Assembly: GCF_014651495.1 (NCBI RefSeq)
Contig: NZ_BMWZ01000002.1
Location: 310,001 to 374,000, forward strand
DNA: 64,000 bases
Direction of reading: 5' to 3'
Source: Algibacter mikhailovii
GTDB lineage: Bacteria > Bacteroidota > Bacteroidia > Flavobacteriales > Flavobacteriaceae
The notes under the pieces are model-generated. The model worked only from the letters and a program-made list of their open reading frames with translations. It made no database searches and was not told where the DNA came from. This document shows positions 37,124-45,562 of the stretch, piece by piece (position 1 is the first letter of the stretch; every line of letters begins with the position of its first letter). A program made the position numbers and the translations under genes.

Positions 37124-38020
37124 ATGAAAACAAACTATTTCCTTTCACTTGTGGCTTTATTATGTATTAGTTATTCGCTTAATGCCCAAGAAGACAAACC
37201 AGGAAAAAGTGCTTCCGACTTAGCTAGAGAATTGGCCAACCCTAATGCGACTTTAGGGCAAATGCTATTTCCCATAGATTTTATAGATTATAATGGTGAT
37301 ATTGATGGTGCTAGCGGCCAAAATGCTACGGTCATTAATTTTCAACCTTCATTACCCATTCCAATTTCGGAAGGCATCAATTTATATGTTAGACCATTGA
37401 TCCCTATATATACTTCACAACCAACTACTACCGCATCTGGATTTGTACAAGAATCAGGCTTTGGCAATATTAGTGCCGATGTGGCCATTGGAAAAACTTG
37501 GCCTTCAAAATGGATTACCTTAGCCGGAGTATTTGGAGGATTTAAGACCGCGTCGAATAAGGCTCTTAGAGCAAAGCAAACCACACTAGGGCCAGAAATA
37601 ATGGTAGCTAAACTAACCAGTTTTGGAGCTGTGGGTATAATTATTACCCATGCCTGGGGCATTGGAAACATAGACGATTCAAATCCTGAGTCCAGTGCAA
37701 TTTTAGCCAATGACTTTTGGCCAAGCTCAGATGGTTCATCCAGCACCAGTATTACTGCAGGGCAATATTTTTACACTATAAACCTAGACAAAGGTTGGCA
37801 GATTACAGCATCACCAACTTATGCGTATAACCATAATGCGTCTAGTGGTAATAAGTTAACGCTACCTATAGGTACAGGAATTCAGAAAGTTTTAAAATTT
37901 GGAAAACTCCCTGTTAGAATTGGTGGTCAGTATTGGTATTATGTGGCTACTCCAGATGCTTTTGGGCCACAACATCAGTTTAGACTAACCATTGCTCCTG
38001 TTGTACCTTTGCCTTGGTAA
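37124..38020 (+). CDS. Outer-membrane barrel-like protein (MetA-pathway transporter type)
   Basis: The 298-residue protein has a signal peptide (MKTNYFLSLVALLCISYSLNA). The mature part begins with a helical ASDLARELANPNATLGQM segment and continues in barrel-like strands (INLYVRPLIPIYTSQP; PVRIGGQYWYYVATPD; QFRLTIAPVVPLPW). The plan of residues resembles the family annotated in phenol-degradation transporters, but the match is only general. It follows porin 2 by 23 bp, so the two are probably co-expressed. It is the last gene of the accessory locus. Confidence 0.6.
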   Translation: MKTNYFLSLVALLCISYSLNAQEDKPGKSASDLARELANPNATLGQMLFPIDFIDYNGDIDGASGQNATVINFQPSLPIPISEGINLYVRPLIPIYTSQPTTTASGFVQESGFGNISADVAIGKTWPSKWITLAGVFGGFKTASNKALRAKQTTLGPEIMVAKLTSFGAVGIIITHAWGIGNIDDSNPESSAILANDFWPSSDGSSSTSITAGQYFYTINLDKGWQITASPTYAYNHNASSGNKLTLPIGTGIQKVLKFGKLPVRIGGQYWYYVATPDAFGPQHQFRLTIAPVVPLPW

Positions 38021-38064
38021 TACTATTAAAACCGAAATCAATTAAACCATCAAATTAATCTATT

Positions 38065-39696
38065 CTACAAATCCATAGCTTTGATACTTTCCAAACGGTT
38101 CCGCTCCAAGAACGCATCAATAGTTTCAAAATGCTCAATAACCCGTTGGTCTTTAAACTCAAACACTTTTTTTGATAGACCTTGAAGAAAATCACGGTCG
38201 TGCGAGACCAAAATTAAAGTGCCATCAAAATCCAGTAGCGCTTCCTTTAAAACATCTTTTGATTTTAAATCTAAATGATTGGTAGGCTCATCTAATATTA
38301 ACAAGTTCACAGGTTCAAGCAATAATTTCACCATGGCTAATCTGGTTTTTTCTCCACCAGAGAGCACACTCACTTTTTTATCAATAGCATCGCCTTTAAA
38401 CATAAAACGACCTAAAATATTTTTAATCTGTTTTCTTACATCACCTTGAGCAACTTCATCTACGGTTTGAAAAATGGTTAAATTTTCATCCAATAAAGCT
38501 GCTTGGTTTTGAGCAAAATATCCAACCTGTACATTGTGCCCCAAAGCACATGTTCCCTGCACATCAATCTCGCCAAGAATAGCTTTGAGCATTGTCGATT
38601 TACCTTCACCGTTCCTTCCTACAAAGCACACTTTTTCACCTCTAGAAATTGACATATTAGCTTCTTTAAATACCACATGCTTGTCATAAGATTTAGAAAC
38701 ATCCTTAACTGTTACAGGATAATCACCAGAACGTTGTGACTTAGGAAATCGCAATTTTAAAGCAGAAGTATCCACATCATCAATTTCAATAATTTGCAAC
38801 TTCTCTAGCATACGCTCACGCGAATTCACCTGATTAGTTTTCGAATAGGTCCCTTTAAACCGGTCAATAAAAGCTTGATTATCGGCAATGAACTTTTGCT
38901 GTTCCTCGTAAGCTTTTATTTGATGTGCCCGTCTATCTTCACGTAATTGCAGGTAATGCGAATAGTTCGCCTTATAATCATAAATACGGCCCATAGTCAC
39001 TTCAATAGTTCTATTGGTGATATTATCAATAAAAGCACGGTCGTGTGAAATAACCACTACAGCATTGGCTTTATTAATTAAAAAATCCTCTAACCAGATA
39101 ACCGACTCAATATCAATATGATTGGTTGGCTCATCTAACAAAATTAAATCTGGTTTTTTGAGAAGGATTTTAGCCAATTCAATACGCATGCGCCATCCCC
39201 CACTAAACGCATTGGTTTGTCTATTAAAATCGTTTTGTTTAAATCCTAAACCCTTTAAAGCCTTTTCAACTTCAGCATCATAATTGACTTCTTCGAGTGC
39301 ATAAAAAGTTTCACCCAAATCAGACACACGCTCAATAAGTTTCATATAATCATCAGATTCATAATCTGTGCGTGTTTCTAATTGCTTATTCAAATGGTCC
39401 ATTTCGGCACGCATTTCAAATATATGACTGAACGCTTTAGAGGCTTCATCAAAAACGGTTGTATTATCTTCAGTTAATAAATGCTGTGGCAAATAAGCTA
39501 TAATAGCATCCTTTGGAAACCGAACATGACCTTTGGTTGGGTTTTGTACACCCGCAATGATCTTCATCATAGTAGATTTCCCCGCACCATTCTTACCCAT
39601 TAAGGCAATTTTATCATTTGGATTAATAGTAATTGACACCTCGCTAAACAGGGTGTGCCCACTAAACTCTACGCCTAAATTATCAACTGAAATCAT
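38065..39696 (-). CDS. ABC-F family ATPase
   Basis: The 543-residue cytoplasmic protein has two ATP-binding cassettes and no membrane segment. Walker A motifs are GKNGAGKST and GRNGEGKST, signatures are FSGGWRMRIELAK and LSGGEKTRLAMVK, and Walker B motifs are LILLDEPTNH and LLILDEPTNH. The linker between them (about residues 240-310) is charged and helical, as in ABC-F proteins that act on the ribosome (EttA/Uup/YbiT group). The subgroup cannot be fixed by eye. It is divergent from tsaC and has an exact -7 element 19 nt upstream. Confidence 0.93.
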   Translation of the reverse strand: MISVDNLGVEFSGHTLFSEVSITINPNDKIALMGKNGAGKSTMMKIIAGVQNPTKGHVRFPKDAIIAYLPQHLLTEDNTTVFDEASKAFSHIFEMRAEMDHLNKQLETRTDYESDDYMKLIERVSDLGETFYALEEVNYDAEVEKALKGLGFKQNDFNRQTNAFSGGWRMRIELAKILLKKPDLILLDEPTNHIDIESVIWLEDFLINKANAVVVISHDRAFIDNITNRTIEVTMGRIYDYKANYSHYLQLREDRRAHQIKAYEEQQKFIADNQAFIDRFKGTYSKTNQVNSRERMLEKLQIIEIDDVDTSALKLRFPKSQRSGDYPVTVKDVSKSYDKHVVFKEANMSISRGEKVCFVGRNGEGKSTMLKAILGEIDVQGTCALGHNVQVGYFAQNQAALLDENLTIFQTVDEVAQGDVRKQIKNILGRFMFKGDAIDKKVSVLSGGEKTRLAMVKLLLEPVNLLILDEPTNHLDLKSKDVLKEALLDFDGTLILVSHDRDFLQGLSKKVFEFKDQRVIEHFETIDAFLERNRLESIKAMDL

Positions 39697-39714
39697 AATA
39701 CATTTTTAAAAGCG

Positions 39715-39722
39715 CAAAACTA
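39715..39722 (-). promoter_or_regulatory. -7 element of the ABC-F gene
   Basis: TAGTTTTG on the minus strand is an exact TAnnTTTG match, with the ABC-F ATG 18-19 nt downstream. No clear -33 TTG is present. Confidence 0.55.
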
Positions 39723-39774
39723 CTAAAAGTGTTGGGTTTTCATTCTTTGTGAATAGAAAATATCCATATCCTAT

Positions 39775-39812
39775 TCATGATTTCTCTTTTTAATTCATTT
39801 ACGAAATCATGA
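39775..39812. repeat. Inverted repeat between the ABC-F and tsaC promoters
   Basis: Perfect 10-bp arms TCATGATTTC (39775-39784) and GAAATCATGA (39803-39812) are separated by 18 nt. The repeat lies between the two divergent promoters, upstream of both -7 elements, where a shared regulator could bind. Confidence 0.5.
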
Positions 39813-39850
39813 TAATTTTAGGAACCTCCCTAAAACATTATTTTTTTAAG

Positions 39851-39858
39851 TAATTTTG
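39851..39858 (+). promoter_or_regulatory. -7 element of tsaC
   Basis: TAATTTTG is an exact TAnnTTTG match, 17 nt before the ATG at 39876. The in-frame TTG at 39870 would lie at or near the transcription start and is therefore unlikely to be used. Confidence 0.6.
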
Positions 39859-39875
39859 CCGTTTTATTTTTGAGT

Positions 39876-40838
39876 ATGAGTATTATTTCAAAAGACATTT
39901 CGAAAGCTGTTCAATTATTGAGTTCAGATCAAGTTGTAGCGATACCTACAGAAACTGTTTATGGTCTTGCTGGTAATATTTATAGTAACAAAGCCATTAA
40001 TCTCATTTTTAAAACTAAGAAACGACCATTTTTTAACCCGCTAATAGTTCATATTCAATCTGCTGAAGCTCTAAGTGATATTGTAAGTCACATTCCAGAA
40101 AAAGCAAAACAACTAGCAAATGCTTTTTGGCCGGGATCAATGACTTTAGTTTTAAAAAAACAGTCAAATATCCCGGATATTATTACAGCCGGAAAGGATA
40201 CCGTGGCTGTTCGTGTACCAAATCATCCAACAACTTTAGAACTCTTAAAACAATTACCATTTCCCATCGCCGCGCCAAGCGCCAATCCATTTGGAAGTAT
40301 CAGCCCTACAAAACCCGAACATGTAGAACGCTACTTCAAAGAAAACATAAGTCAAGTTTTAGATGGAGGGCCATGTAAAAAGGGTATAGAGTCGACCATT
40401 ATTGGTTTTGAAAACGACGAACCCATTATTTACAGATTAGGTGCGTTAGCAGTAGAAGATATTGAAGGGGTAGTTGGAAAAGTAAGCATCAAAAACAAAA
40501 AAGAAGTAAGTCCAGATGCACCAGGGATGTTAGAGCGTCACTATGCGCCATCTACCAGAACGTTTTTAACTGATAATGTTTCCGAAGAAATCAAAAAACA
40601 TGAAGGCAAACGCATTGGAATTCTGTCTTTCAAATCAAAGCTAGACGATCTCAATATTGCCTCTCAAATTATCTTATCTCCAAAAGGAGATCTAACAGAA
40701 GCAGCTGCTAGACTCTATGGCGCTATGCATGATTTAGACCGAGAAAGCTTAGATGTTATTATAGCGGAACGTTTTCCTGATTCTGGTTTAGGAAAGTCTA
40801 TCAATGACAGACTCCAACGAGCAACATACAGTTCTTAG
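39876..40838 (+). CDS. tsaC: L-threonylcarbamoyladenylate synthase (Sua5 type)
   Basis: The enzyme makes threonylcarbamoyl-AMP, the precursor of the t6A base in tRNAs that read ANN codons. The 320-residue protein, counted from ATG 39876, has the YrdC domain at about 1-195 (VVAIPTETVYGLAGN; FWPGSMTLVLKK; AAPSANPFGSISPT; GGPCKKGIESTI). The Sua5 C-terminal domain follows (SPDAPGMLERHYAPSTRT). The two-domain form is longer than E. coli TsaC and is common in Bacteroidota. It is divergent from the ABC-F gene. Confidence 0.95.
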   Translation: MSIISKDISKAVQLLSSDQVVAIPTETVYGLAGNIYSNKAINLIFKTKKRPFFNPLIVHIQSAEALSDIVSHIPEKAKQLANAFWPGSMTLVLKKQSNIPDIITAGKDTVAVRVPNHPTTLELLKQLPFPIAAPSANPFGSISPTKPEHVERYFKENISQVLDGGPCKKGIESTIIGFENDEPIIYRLGALAVEDIEGVVGKVSIKNKKEVSPDAPGMLERHYAPSTRTFLTDNVSEEIKKHEGKRIGILSFKSKLDDLNIASQIILSPKGDLTEAAARLYGAMHDLDRESLDVIIAERFPDSGLGKSINDRLQRATYSS

Positions 40839-40935
40839 GTGTTTTATTGATTTCCCCTGACAAACGCGTTATAAAAGTTTAGTTAGGAATTAAACCTAAA
40901 TAATCATATTTTTCTCATGCTAAATAGCCATACCT

Positions 40936-42051
40936 ATGATTAACAACACGGGACGTGTCATCCTTATAATTTGCTTCACTATTTTTTTGCTAGCTTGTTC
41001 AAAACAAGAGCCTACTACAAAAAAGGACGTTTGGGGACAAATTGAAGGTACCGATGTTTACCTTTATACCCTTTCCAACTCTAATGGCATAACTATAAAA
41101 ATCACAAACTATGGCGGTATTATTACCTCTTTAATAGTGCCTGACAAAAATGGAGCATTTGATGACATTGTTTTAGGATTTGACAACCTCAAACAATATC
41201 TGGAACCGCACCCTAGTTTTGGTGCCGTAATTGGTCGATTTGCGAATAGAATTGAAAATGCAACTTTTAACATTGATAGTACAACGTATAGGCTAACAAA
41301 AAATATTGGAGACGATATACTGCACGGTAACAATGAATTTGATTGTGTTATTTGGGATTCACAAATGATATCTAATGCATATGGAAATGGGATTAAATTG
41401 CATTACTTATCAAAAGATGGTGCAAACGGCTTTCCAGGTAATGTGCATGCTTATGTAAGTTACACCTTATCTGAATCAAATGACCTTCGTATCACTTTTG
41501 AGGCAAAAACGGATAAGAAAACACACATCAATATGACGCAACATAGCTATTTTAATCTCTCTCCAAATCATAAAACCATTTACAATCACCAAGTAGAGAT
41601 TAACGCCAATCAATATATAAGGTATGACAAAACGGTTAAGCCTTCTAGAACTATTGCATCCTTAAAAAATAAAACTTGGGATTTATCAAAACTTACTAAA
41701 CTTGGCGATAGTATTCACACAATTGCACCCAACGGCTACAATCATTGTTATGTGCTAAACAAACCTCTAAACAAACTAGAACAGGTAGCCCAAGTTATAG
41801 AACCTTATTCAGGCAGAACACTTAAAGTATCCACCACACAACCCGGCATTGTTTTTTATACCGGTAATTATCTTGACTCAACACTAAACGGCAAATATGT
41901 CAATACATATGCACAACATGCCGGTCTTTGCTTGGAATCCCAGCATTACCCAGATGCTCCCAACAACTCAAATTTTCCTACCACCCTTTTAATACCGGGA
42001 GAGACCTATAAGGAAGTTGCCATTTACACGTTTGGCCTGCTCAACGAATAA
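40936..42051 (+). CDS. galM: Aldose 1-epimerase, exported lipoprotein form
   Basis: The 371-residue mutarotase interconverts alpha and beta anomers of aldoses. It has a lipoprotein signal (LIICFTIFLLAC). The family motifs follow: ITNYGGIITSLIVPDKNG, GRFANRIENATF, the catalytic-histidine segment NMTQHSYFNLS, and LCLESQHYPDAPNN containing the catalytic Glu region. The export signal places it in the periplasm, as is usual for Bacteroidota GalM. It starts 97 bp after tsaC, possibly with its own promoter (TATTTTTC, one base off, near 40908). Confidence 0.93.
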   Translation: MINNTGRVILIICFTIFLLACSKQEPTTKKDVWGQIEGTDVYLYTLSNSNGITIKITNYGGIITSLIVPDKNGAFDDIVLGFDNLKQYLEPHPSFGAVIGRFANRIENATFNIDSTTYRLTKNIGDDILHGNNEFDCVIWDSQMISNAYGNGIKLHYLSKDGANGFPGNVHAYVSYTLSESNDLRITFEAKTDKKTHINMTQHSYFNLSPNHKTIYNHQVEINANQYIRYDKTVKPSRTIASLKNKTWDLSKLTKLGDSIHTIAPNGYNHCYVLNKPLNKLEQVAQVIEPYSGRTLKVSTTQPGIVFYTGNYLDSTLNGKYVNTYAQHAGLCLESQHYPDAPNNSNFPTTLLIPGETYKEVAIYTFGLLNE

Positions 42052-42095
42052 GCAAAAATAATACTCCGTTATCATAGACAAAAGTCCATGTCAGA

Positions 42096-42239
42096 ATGAA
42101 TGCAGACCAAATTGACAAAAAATTCATCAAAGACCTAAACGAAGTAGAGCAATCGACTTCTTATTATAATGGTATTAAATCGCCACATCGTGAAAAAAAA
42201 TGGTCTCGCTTGATGCAGTTCGGCTTTCACTTAAATTGA
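42096..42239 (+). CDS. Small hypothetical ORF or gene remnant
   Basis: An ATG-initiated frame of 47 residues (MNADQIDKKFIKDLNE at its start, MQFGFHLN at its end) has plausible coding composition: charged, helix-like, rich in Lys. It resembles no family I know. It has no visible promoter or ribosome-binding site. It could be a short real gene or the start of a longer one that was lost. Confidence 0.3.
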   Translation: MNADQIDKKFIKDLNEVEQSTSYYNGIKSPHREKKWSRLMQFGFHLN

Positions 42240-42334
42240 AGTTCCAGTTTCAGGCCATATTTACTTACTTCGTTTTTCTTTAAAACAATGAAAACGACGC
42301 ATTTAATACTCTTATAAATTATATCGCCACACTA

Positions 42335-42365
42335 TTTGGTAATCAAATATATAATCGTAAATTTG
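42335..42365 (+). promoter_or_regulatory. Promoter of the rplM-rpsI ribosomal operon
   Basis: TTTG (42335-42338), then 19 nt, then TAAATTTG (42358-42365): an exact match to both halves of the Bacteroidota consensus. It is the clearest promoter in the window. Transcription would begin near 42372. Confidence 0.85.
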
Positions 42366-42412
42366 CAAACTCTTTTTAAGAGAGGAATGTTTAATAATTA
42401 AAAATCATTAGT

Positions 42413-42868
42413 GTGGACACATTAAGCTACAAAACGATTTCAGCAAACAAAGCTACCGTAAACAAGGAGTGGGTTTTGGTTGATGCTGAAGGTCAAGCGC
42501 TTGGTCGTTTAGCTTCTAAAGTTGCAAAACTTTTAAGAGGTAAACACAAGCCAAACTTCACACCTCATGTTGATTGCGGAGATAATGTTATTATTATCAA
42601 TGCTGAAAAAATCACGTTATCTGGTAACAAATGGACTGACAAGTCATACATTCGTCACACCGGATATCCAGGAGGTCAAAAAAGTTTAACTGCTACAGAA
42701 TTGTACGGAAAAGATCCTGCAAGAGTAGTAGAAAAATCAGTTAAAGGAATGTTACCTAAAAACAAATTAGGAGCAAATTTATTCCGTAACCTAACAGTTG
42801 TTGTTGGAACAGAGCATGCACATGCCGCTCAAAAGCCAAAAGCAATTAATCTAGAAGAATTTAAATAA
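42413..42868 (+). CDS. rplM: Ribosomal protein L13
   Basis: The 151-residue 50S subunit protein contains [55 protein letters not shown] and a terminal [13 protein letters not shown], all typical of L13. It starts at GTG 42413, consistent with the flavobacterial N-terminus [16 protein letters not shown]. The stop is followed after one base by rpsI, the standard L13-S9 pair. A perfect small hairpin (42370-42382) sits in the leader. Confidence 0.97.
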   Translation: MDTLSYKTISANKATVNKEWVLVDAEGQALGRLASKVAKLLRGKHKPNFTPHVDCGDNVIIINAEKITLSGNKWTDKSYIRHTGYPGGQKSLTATELYGKDPARVVEKSVKGMLPKNKLGANLFRNLTVVVGTEHAHAAQKPKAINLEEFK

Positions 42869-42869
42869 C

Positions 42870-43256
42870 ATGGAAGTAATTCACAAAATTGGCCGTAGAA
42901 AAACGGCTGTTGCGCGCGCTTATGTTGCCCCAGGAAAAGGTAACATTACAATTAATAAAAAAGACTTAGCTAATTATTTTACTACAGCTACTTTACAGTA
43001 CAAAGTAAAACAACCATTAGTTTTGACTAACAATGACGCCAACTTTGATATTACAGTAAATGTATATGGAGGTGGTATTACTGGACAAGCTGAAGCTGTT
43101 CGTTTAGCAATTTCTCGTGCAATGTGCGAAGTTGATACTGAAAACAGATTAACGCTAAAACCAGAAGGTTTATTAACAAGAGATCCAAGAATGGTTGAAC
43201 GTAAGAAATTCGGTCAGAAGAAAGCTCGTAAGAAATTTCAATTCTCTAAACGTTAA
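42870..43256 (+). CDS. rpsI: Ribosomal protein S9
   Basis: The 128-residue 30S subunit protein has the family's N-terminal IGRRKTAVARAYV, the central VYGGGITGQAEAVRLAISRA and the basic tail QKKARKKFQFSKR, whose end contacts P-site tRNA. It starts 1 bp after rplM stops. rpsB follows 186 bp later with no exact -7 element between, so rplM-rpsI-rpsB-tsf may be a single transcript. Confidence 0.97.
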   Translation: MEVIHKIGRRKTAVARAYVAPGKGNITINKKDLANYFTTATLQYKVKQPLVLTNNDANFDITVNVYGGGITGQAEAVRLAISRAMCEVDTENRLTLKPEGLLTRDPRMVERKKFGQKKARKKFQFSKR

Positions 43257-43442
43257 TATCCTGGACTTGGTTCAGGGTCTGATTATCAGATGTCTTTATC
43301 ATTTTCAAAAAAAATATAAATTAAAACAGTTATTGTTGTCCTAGTTCTTAAAAGACAGGATTTAGTTTAGCATCTAAATGAAGCCATAAGCCTTAGGCCA
43401 AATGGAACATTGCTAATTCAACAGAACGTAAACTATTACAAA

Positions 43443-44237
43443 ATGGCAGTAGAAGTAAAAGAATTACTTGAAGCAGGTGTACACTTTGGACACCTTACAC
43501 GTAAGTGGGATCCAAATATGGCACCTTACGTATATATGGAGCGTAATGGCATCCATATTATAAACCTTTACAAAACAGCGGCTAAAATTGACGAAGCCGG
43601 AGCAGCACTTGCTAAAATTGCAGCTTCAGGACGTAAGATTTTATTCGTTGCAACAAAAAAACAAGCAAAAGATATTGTTGCTGAGAAAGCTGGAGAAATT
43701 AACATGCCTTATATCACAGAAAGATGGCCAGGTGGTATGTTAACTAACTTTGTTACTATTAGAAAAGCCGTTAAAAAAATGGCTACTATTGATAGAATGA
43801 AGAAGGATGGTACTTTCATGACATTATCTAAAAAAGAACGTTTACAAGTTGATCGTTTAAGAGCTAAGTTAGAAAAGAACTTAGGATCTATAAGTGATAT
43901 GACGCGTTTACCAGGTGCTTTATTTGTTGTAGATATTAAGCGTGAGCACATCGCGATTAAAGAAGCTCAAAAATTAAACATTCCAATTTTTGCAATGGTT
44001 GACACCAACTCTGATCCACGTCAAGTTGATTTTGTTATCCCTGCAAATGATGATGCTTCTAAATCGATAGATAAAATCTTAACGCATGTAACAACTGCAG
44101 TATCTGAAGGTTTAGCGGCTCGTAAAGCAGAAAAAGAAGCAACAGAATCAGCTAAAGAAGCACCTAAAAAAGAGGCAACTCCGAAAACTGCTCCAAAAGC
44201 ACAAGCTGCACCAGCTACTGCTGAAGAAGAAGAATAA
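43443..44237 (+). CDS. rpsB: Ribosomal protein S2
   Basis: The 264-residue protein is counted from ATG 43443 (MAVEVKELLEAGVHFGHLTRKW). An in-frame start 33 nt upstream is rejected because its extra residues (LIQQNVNYYK) are not part of S2. Family motifs are ILFVATKKQAKDIV, ERWPGGMLTNF, and the PGALFVVDIKREHIA and DTNSDPRQVDFVIPANDDA stretches. The last 40 or so residues form an Ala/Glu/Lys/Pro-rich tail, an extension common in Bacteroidota. tsf follows after 85 bp that contain a terminator-like hairpin. Confidence 0.97.
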   Translation: MAVEVKELLEAGVHFGHLTRKWDPNMAPYVYMERNGIHIINLYKTAAKIDEAGAALAKIAASGRKILFVATKKQAKDIVAEKAGEINMPYITERWPGGMLTNFVTIRKAVKKMATIDRMKKDGTFMTLSKKERLQVDRLRAKLEKNLGSISDMTRLPGALFVVDIKREHIAIKEAQKLNIPIFAMVDTNSDPRQVDFVIPANDDASKSIDKILTHVTTAVSEGLAARKAEKEATESAKEAPKKEATPKTAPKAQAAPATAEEEE

Positions 44238-44259
44238 CAACATTTAATACAACACAAAT

Positions 44260-44308
44260 AAGTCGTTTAGTTCTTTTCCTTACCGAAAATATATTGAACG
44301 ACTTTTTT
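44260..44308 (+). promoter_or_regulatory. Terminator-like hairpin between rpsB and tsf
   Basis: AAGTCGTT (44260-44267) pairs exactly with AACGACTT (44297-44304), and the strand continues with a run of T to 44308. The loop is long (29 nt). It lies 14 nt before the tsf ATG and may partly end transcription between the two genes. Confidence 0.45.
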
Positions 44309-44322
44309 AAATTATAATCATT

Positions 44323-45297
44323 ATGAGTACTACAGTAAAAGTAACAGCTGCTGAAGTTAACAAACTAAGAAAAGCAACTGGCGCAGGGATGATGGACTGC
44401 AAAAAAGCCTTAGTTGAAGCTGAAGGCAACTTTGATAAAGCAATCGAAGTATTACGTAAAAAAGGACAAAAAGTAGCAGAAAAAAGAGCCGATAGAGATT
44501 CTTCTGAAGGTGCTGCTGTTTCTAAAATTAATGCAGACCAAACAGAAGGTGTTGCTATTGTTTTAGGATGTGAAACTGACTTTGTAGGTAAAAATGAAAA
44601 CTTTTTAGCATTAGCTAATAAATTAGCTGATATTGCATTAACTACAGATTCAAAAGAAGCATTTTTAGCTGCTGATTTTGATGGTATGACTGTTGCTGAT
44701 AAATTAGTTGAGCAAACTGGTGTTATTGGTGAAAAATTAGATATTACTTCTTTCGAAAAATTACAAGCTGCTTACGTTGGTACTTATGTACACATTAACA
44801 AAATAGCTGCTTTAGTAGGATTAACTGCTAAAGTTGATAACGCTGATGTATTAGTTAAAGATGTAGCGATGCAAGTTGCTTCAATGGGAGCAACATCATT
44901 ATCTTATAAAGATTTTGATCCTGCATATGTAGCATCAGAAACTGAAGCTAGAATTGCGGTTATTGAAAAAGATAATATTGAGTTAGGTCGTTTAGGAAAA
45001 ACTCTTAAAAACGTACCAAGCTATATCTCTATGGCACAATTAACTCCTGAAGTTTTAGCACAAGCTGAAGAAGCTGCTAAAGCAGAATTAGCTGCTGAAG
45101 GTAAACCAGAGAAAATCTGGGATAGAATTTTACCAGGTAAAATGGAGCGTTTCATTTCTGATAACACGACTTTAGATCAAGAACAATGTCTACTAGATCA
45201 AAAGTTTATCAAAGATGAAAAGAAAACTGTTGCAGAATACGTTTCTACTTTCGGTGAAGTTGAAATTGCAGGTTTCAAACGTGCTTCAGTAGGATAG
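44323..45297 (+). CDS. tsf: Elongation factor Ts
   Basis: The 324-residue nucleotide exchange factor acts on EF-Tu. The N-terminal domain has VNKLRKATGAGMMDCKKAL, the EF-Tu-contacting signature, and LGCETDFVGKNENFLAL follows. It is longer than E. coli EF-Ts (283) owing to insertions in the core, as in other Bacteroidota. It is downstream of rpsB as in most bacteria. A strong terminator follows at 45332. Confidence 0.96.
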   Translation: MSTTVKVTAAEVNKLRKATGAGMMDCKKALVEAEGNFDKAIEVLRKKGQKVAEKRADRDSSEGAAVSKINADQTEGVAIVLGCETDFVGKNENFLALANKLADIALTTDSKEAFLAADFDGMTVADKLVEQTGVIGEKLDITSFEKLQAAYVGTYVHINKIAALVGLTAKVDNADVLVKDVAMQVASMGATSLSYKDFDPAYVASETEARIAVIEKDNIELGRLGKTLKNVPSYISMAQLTPEVLAQAEEAAKAELAAEGKPEKIWDRILPGKMERFISDNTTLDQEQCLLDQKFIKDEKKTVAEYVSTFGEVEIAGFKRASVG

Positions 45298-45331
45298 ATT
45301 ATTTCTGTTGTAACAGAACACAATTATAATT

Positions 45332-45370
45332 AAAAAGCCATCGTTCAATACTTGAATGATGGCTTTTTTA
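45332..45370 (+). terminator. Strong intrinsic terminator after tsf
   Basis: AGCCATCGTTCAA and TTGAATGATGGCT (45336-45348 and 45352-45364) form a 13-bp stem with one wobble pair. It is followed by a run of six T. Confidence 0.92.
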
Positions 45371-45533
45371 TGCCCTTAAATCAAATTCAGTGACACACAT
45401 TAAATAATAAAGCCCCCCGTCTATCTCAATTTATTTTCATATTTCAGCATTATTCTTTCCAGCTTCACTAAAAATCATAATAACTTTTTTTACTTACTAT
45501 TTGAAAGATGCTTTTACGAATTAAGAATATCAT

Positions 45534-45541
45534 TATATTTG
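45534..45541 (+). promoter_or_regulatory. -7 element of pyrH
   Basis: TATATTTG is an exact TAnnTTTG match, 21 nt before the ATG at 45563. The in-frame TTG at 45539 lies inside this element, so it is not the start of PyrH. Confidence 0.65.
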
Positions 45542-45562
45542 CACAACTTCAGTAAATATAAA

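Larger units (their letters stand above)
42052..42412. other. Intergenic region between galM and rplM
   Basis: It holds a small open frame of 47 codons (42096-42239), the rplM promoter (42335-42365) and a short leader hairpin (42370-42382). Nothing else is recognised. Confidence 0.6.

Noticed and set aside
37342-37746. 134-codon minus-strand frame
   Set aside because: It is antisense to the barrel protein gene, and the codons reflect that gene's third-position bias.
43277-43289. Hairpin TCTGA-TTA-TCAGA between rpsI and rpsB
   Set aside because: The stem is only 5 bp and no T run follows directly, so it is not supported as a terminator or leader element.
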